Of a stretch of 7,343 nucleotides of DNA, positions 6,389 to 7,343 are shown piece after piece. The notes under the pieces are model-generated. The model did no database searches. It was not told the origin of the DNA and worked only from the letters and a program-made list of their open reading frames with translations. The number at the start of each line of letters is the position of its first letter. Positions within the stretch are counted from its first letter, which is position 1. The translations under genes were made by a program, and so were the position numbers. Source of the DNA: Syntrophales bacterium (GTDB taxonomy: Bacteria > Desulfobacterota > Syntrophia > Syntrophales > UBA5619); assembly GCA_028712015.1 (NCBI GenBank), contig JAQTRB010000068.1:1-7343 (forward strand), given 5' to 3'.

Positions 6389-7343
6389 ATGATGTAATCC
6401 GGTTCACCGATTGGCCGATCACCTTCAGGATGTCCTGCGGCGTGATGACCTGGCCGTTGAAGCTGTTGACCCTCCGTACATCCGCCGAGGATCCAAGGAC
6501 TTTCCGAACCTCTCCGGCTACCTGACCGCTGTAATTCATCTCCGTGACAACAACCGTCTTGACCTTCTGGCAGATTTTTTCAACCTCCTTGTCGGCAAAA
6601 GGCCAAAGGGTGATCAATTGAAGAACGCCTGCCCGGATTCCCTGTTTGCGCAGTTCCAGTGCTGCCGCACGGCTGGAGCGCGTCGTCGCTCCGAAGGCGA
6701 TTAGAAGGATTTCCGCATCTTCCGTTTCAAAGGTATTGGTGAGAACAATCTCGTCGCGATGCATTTCAATTTTCCGATGCAACTGGGCAACACGCCATGT
6801 CGCATTGGCCGGGCTGTTGTTGCTGTATCCGTCGGCTCCATGCATGGAGCTCGATATATGGAAGACATACTTGTCGCCGAAAGCGGCCAGCGGCGCCACC
6901 CCGTCCGCATCCGCCGCGAAAGGCTGATACCTTTCCGGAACGCCGGCCGGTTTCTTCCGTTCGATCACCTCAAGATCGCCCGGCCCGGGAACCGTCACAT
7001 TTTCGCGCAGGTGGGCCACAACCTCATCGGGCGCAAAGATGACCGGCAGGCGGTATTTTTCCGCAAAATTGAAGGCCGTGACCGTCAGCGAAAAACATTC
7101 CGAAACCGTAGCCGGACAAAGGGCGATCACGGACTGATCGCCGTGCCTCCCCCAGCGGAGCTGCATGACATCCGATTGGGCCGGTTTGGTCGCCAGGCCC
7201 GTACTGGGTCCGGAACGCTGAACATTGATCACCACGCAGGGAACCTCGCCCATAACGGCGAGACCCAGGTTTTCCTGCATCAGAGAAAATCCCGGGCCGC
7301 TTGTTGCCGTAAAAGACTTCGCGCCGGCCAAGGACGCCCCGAT
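6387..7343 (-). CDS. korA: 2-oxoacid:ferredoxin oxidoreductase, alpha subunit (N-terminus outside window)
   Basis: The last 318 residues of the alpha subunit; the frame stays open to the right edge. The TTG at 7331 is internal, since the residues before it (IGAS) continue the conserved IGASLAGAKSFTATSGPG. Family members usually run to about 350-390 residues, so a short N-terminal piece with the ITPYPITPS-type motif is missing. Counting from the edge, TATSGPGFSLM (12-22) and RSGPSTGLATKPAQSD (43-58) belong to the pyrimidine-binding domain that contacts TPP and substrate. ITLWPF and VVVTEMNYSGQVAGEVR mark the C-terminal transketolase-like domain II. No cysteine cluster motif is present in this part, as expected for a KorA-type alpha. 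It is the first OFOR gene in the visible - strand series; any small ferredoxin (delta) gene would lie beyond the edge. The korA symbol is by family; VorB-type enzymes look alike. Confidence 0.92.
   Translation of the reverse strand: MGASLAGAKSFTATSGPGFSLMQENLGLAVMGEVPCVVINVQRSGPSTGLATKPAQSDVMQLRWGRHGDQSVIALCPATVSECFSLTVTAFNFAEKYRLPVIFAPDEVVAHLRENVTVPGPGDLEVIERKKPAGVPERYQPFAADADGVAPLAAFGDKYVFHISSSMHGADGYSNNSPANATWRVAQLHRKIEMHRDEIVLTNTFETEDAEILLIAFGATTRSSRAAALELRKQGIRAGVLQLITLWPFADKEVEKICQKVKTVVVTEMNYSGQVAGEVRKVLGSSADVRRVNSFNGQVITPQDILKVIGQSVNRITS

Noticed and set aside
5558..6397. 279-codon open frame on the + strand opposite korB
   Set aside because: It lies antisense to the conserved beta subunit, with no recognisable domain and no good ribosome site; it is a shadow of the real gene.
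1..7343. Mobile elements, CRISPR arrays, tRNA or rRNA genes, attachment sites
   Set aside because: No transposase or integrase, regularly spaced repeats, or RNA-gene-like sequence was found by reading; nearly all of the window is covered by the six genes.

Overview
The window holds six protein-coding genes in two converging blocks. Two of the genes run off the window edges. I found no RNA gene, mobile element or CRISPR array. On the + strand lie the C-terminal part of an HrpA-type DEAH-box RNA helicase (from the left edge to 2357) and, 152 bp further on, a crotonase-superfamily (enoyl-CoA hydratase/isomerase-like) gene at 2510-3262. On the - strand, reading leftward from the right edge, lie the alpha subunit of a 2-oxoacid:ferredoxin oxidoreductase (OFOR; truncated at its N-terminus), its beta subunit, its gamma subunit, and then a 539-residue FAD/NAD(P)-dependent iron-sulfur oxidoreductase of the GltD/NfnB-like type at 3285-4904. 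The two blocks meet tail to tail, with only 22 bp between stop codons.

The - strand genes read as one metabolic module. The alpha, beta and gamma subunits are packed 5-10 bp apart and together form a CoA-acylating 2-oxoacid oxidoreductase that produces acyl-CoA, CO2 and low-potential electrons. The fourth gene follows after 105 bp. It encodes a flavoprotein with an N-terminal cysteine-rich iron-sulfur domain, FAD- and NAD(P)-binding folds, and a C-terminal 2[4Fe-4S] ferredoxin-like domain. It is a plausible electron carrier between the OFOR, or the ferredoxin it reduces, and the NAD(P)H pool. The sequences place the enzyme in the KorAB/VorAB-type family but do not settle whether its substrate is 2-oxoglutarate, a branched-chain 2-oxoacid or another one. 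The nearby crotonase would suit CoA-ester catabolism, but it is on the other strand and a shared pathway is only an inference.

The gene content (oxygen-sensitive OFOR, ferredoxin/flavin electron transfer, CoA-ester chemistry) suggests an anaerobic bacterium. Together with an HrpA carrying the DUF3418 C-terminus and moderately GC-rich DNA, it would fit a Desulfobacterota (formerly Deltaproteobacteria) or Syntrophales-like organism. That placement is an impression from family resemblance, not a measurement.

Most of the window is ordinary core and energy metabolism. The points most worth a second look are the OFOR-flavoprotein module, the crotonase's missing second catalytic glutamate, the TTG start of the beta subunit, and a pair of small palindromes ahead of the flavoprotein gene.
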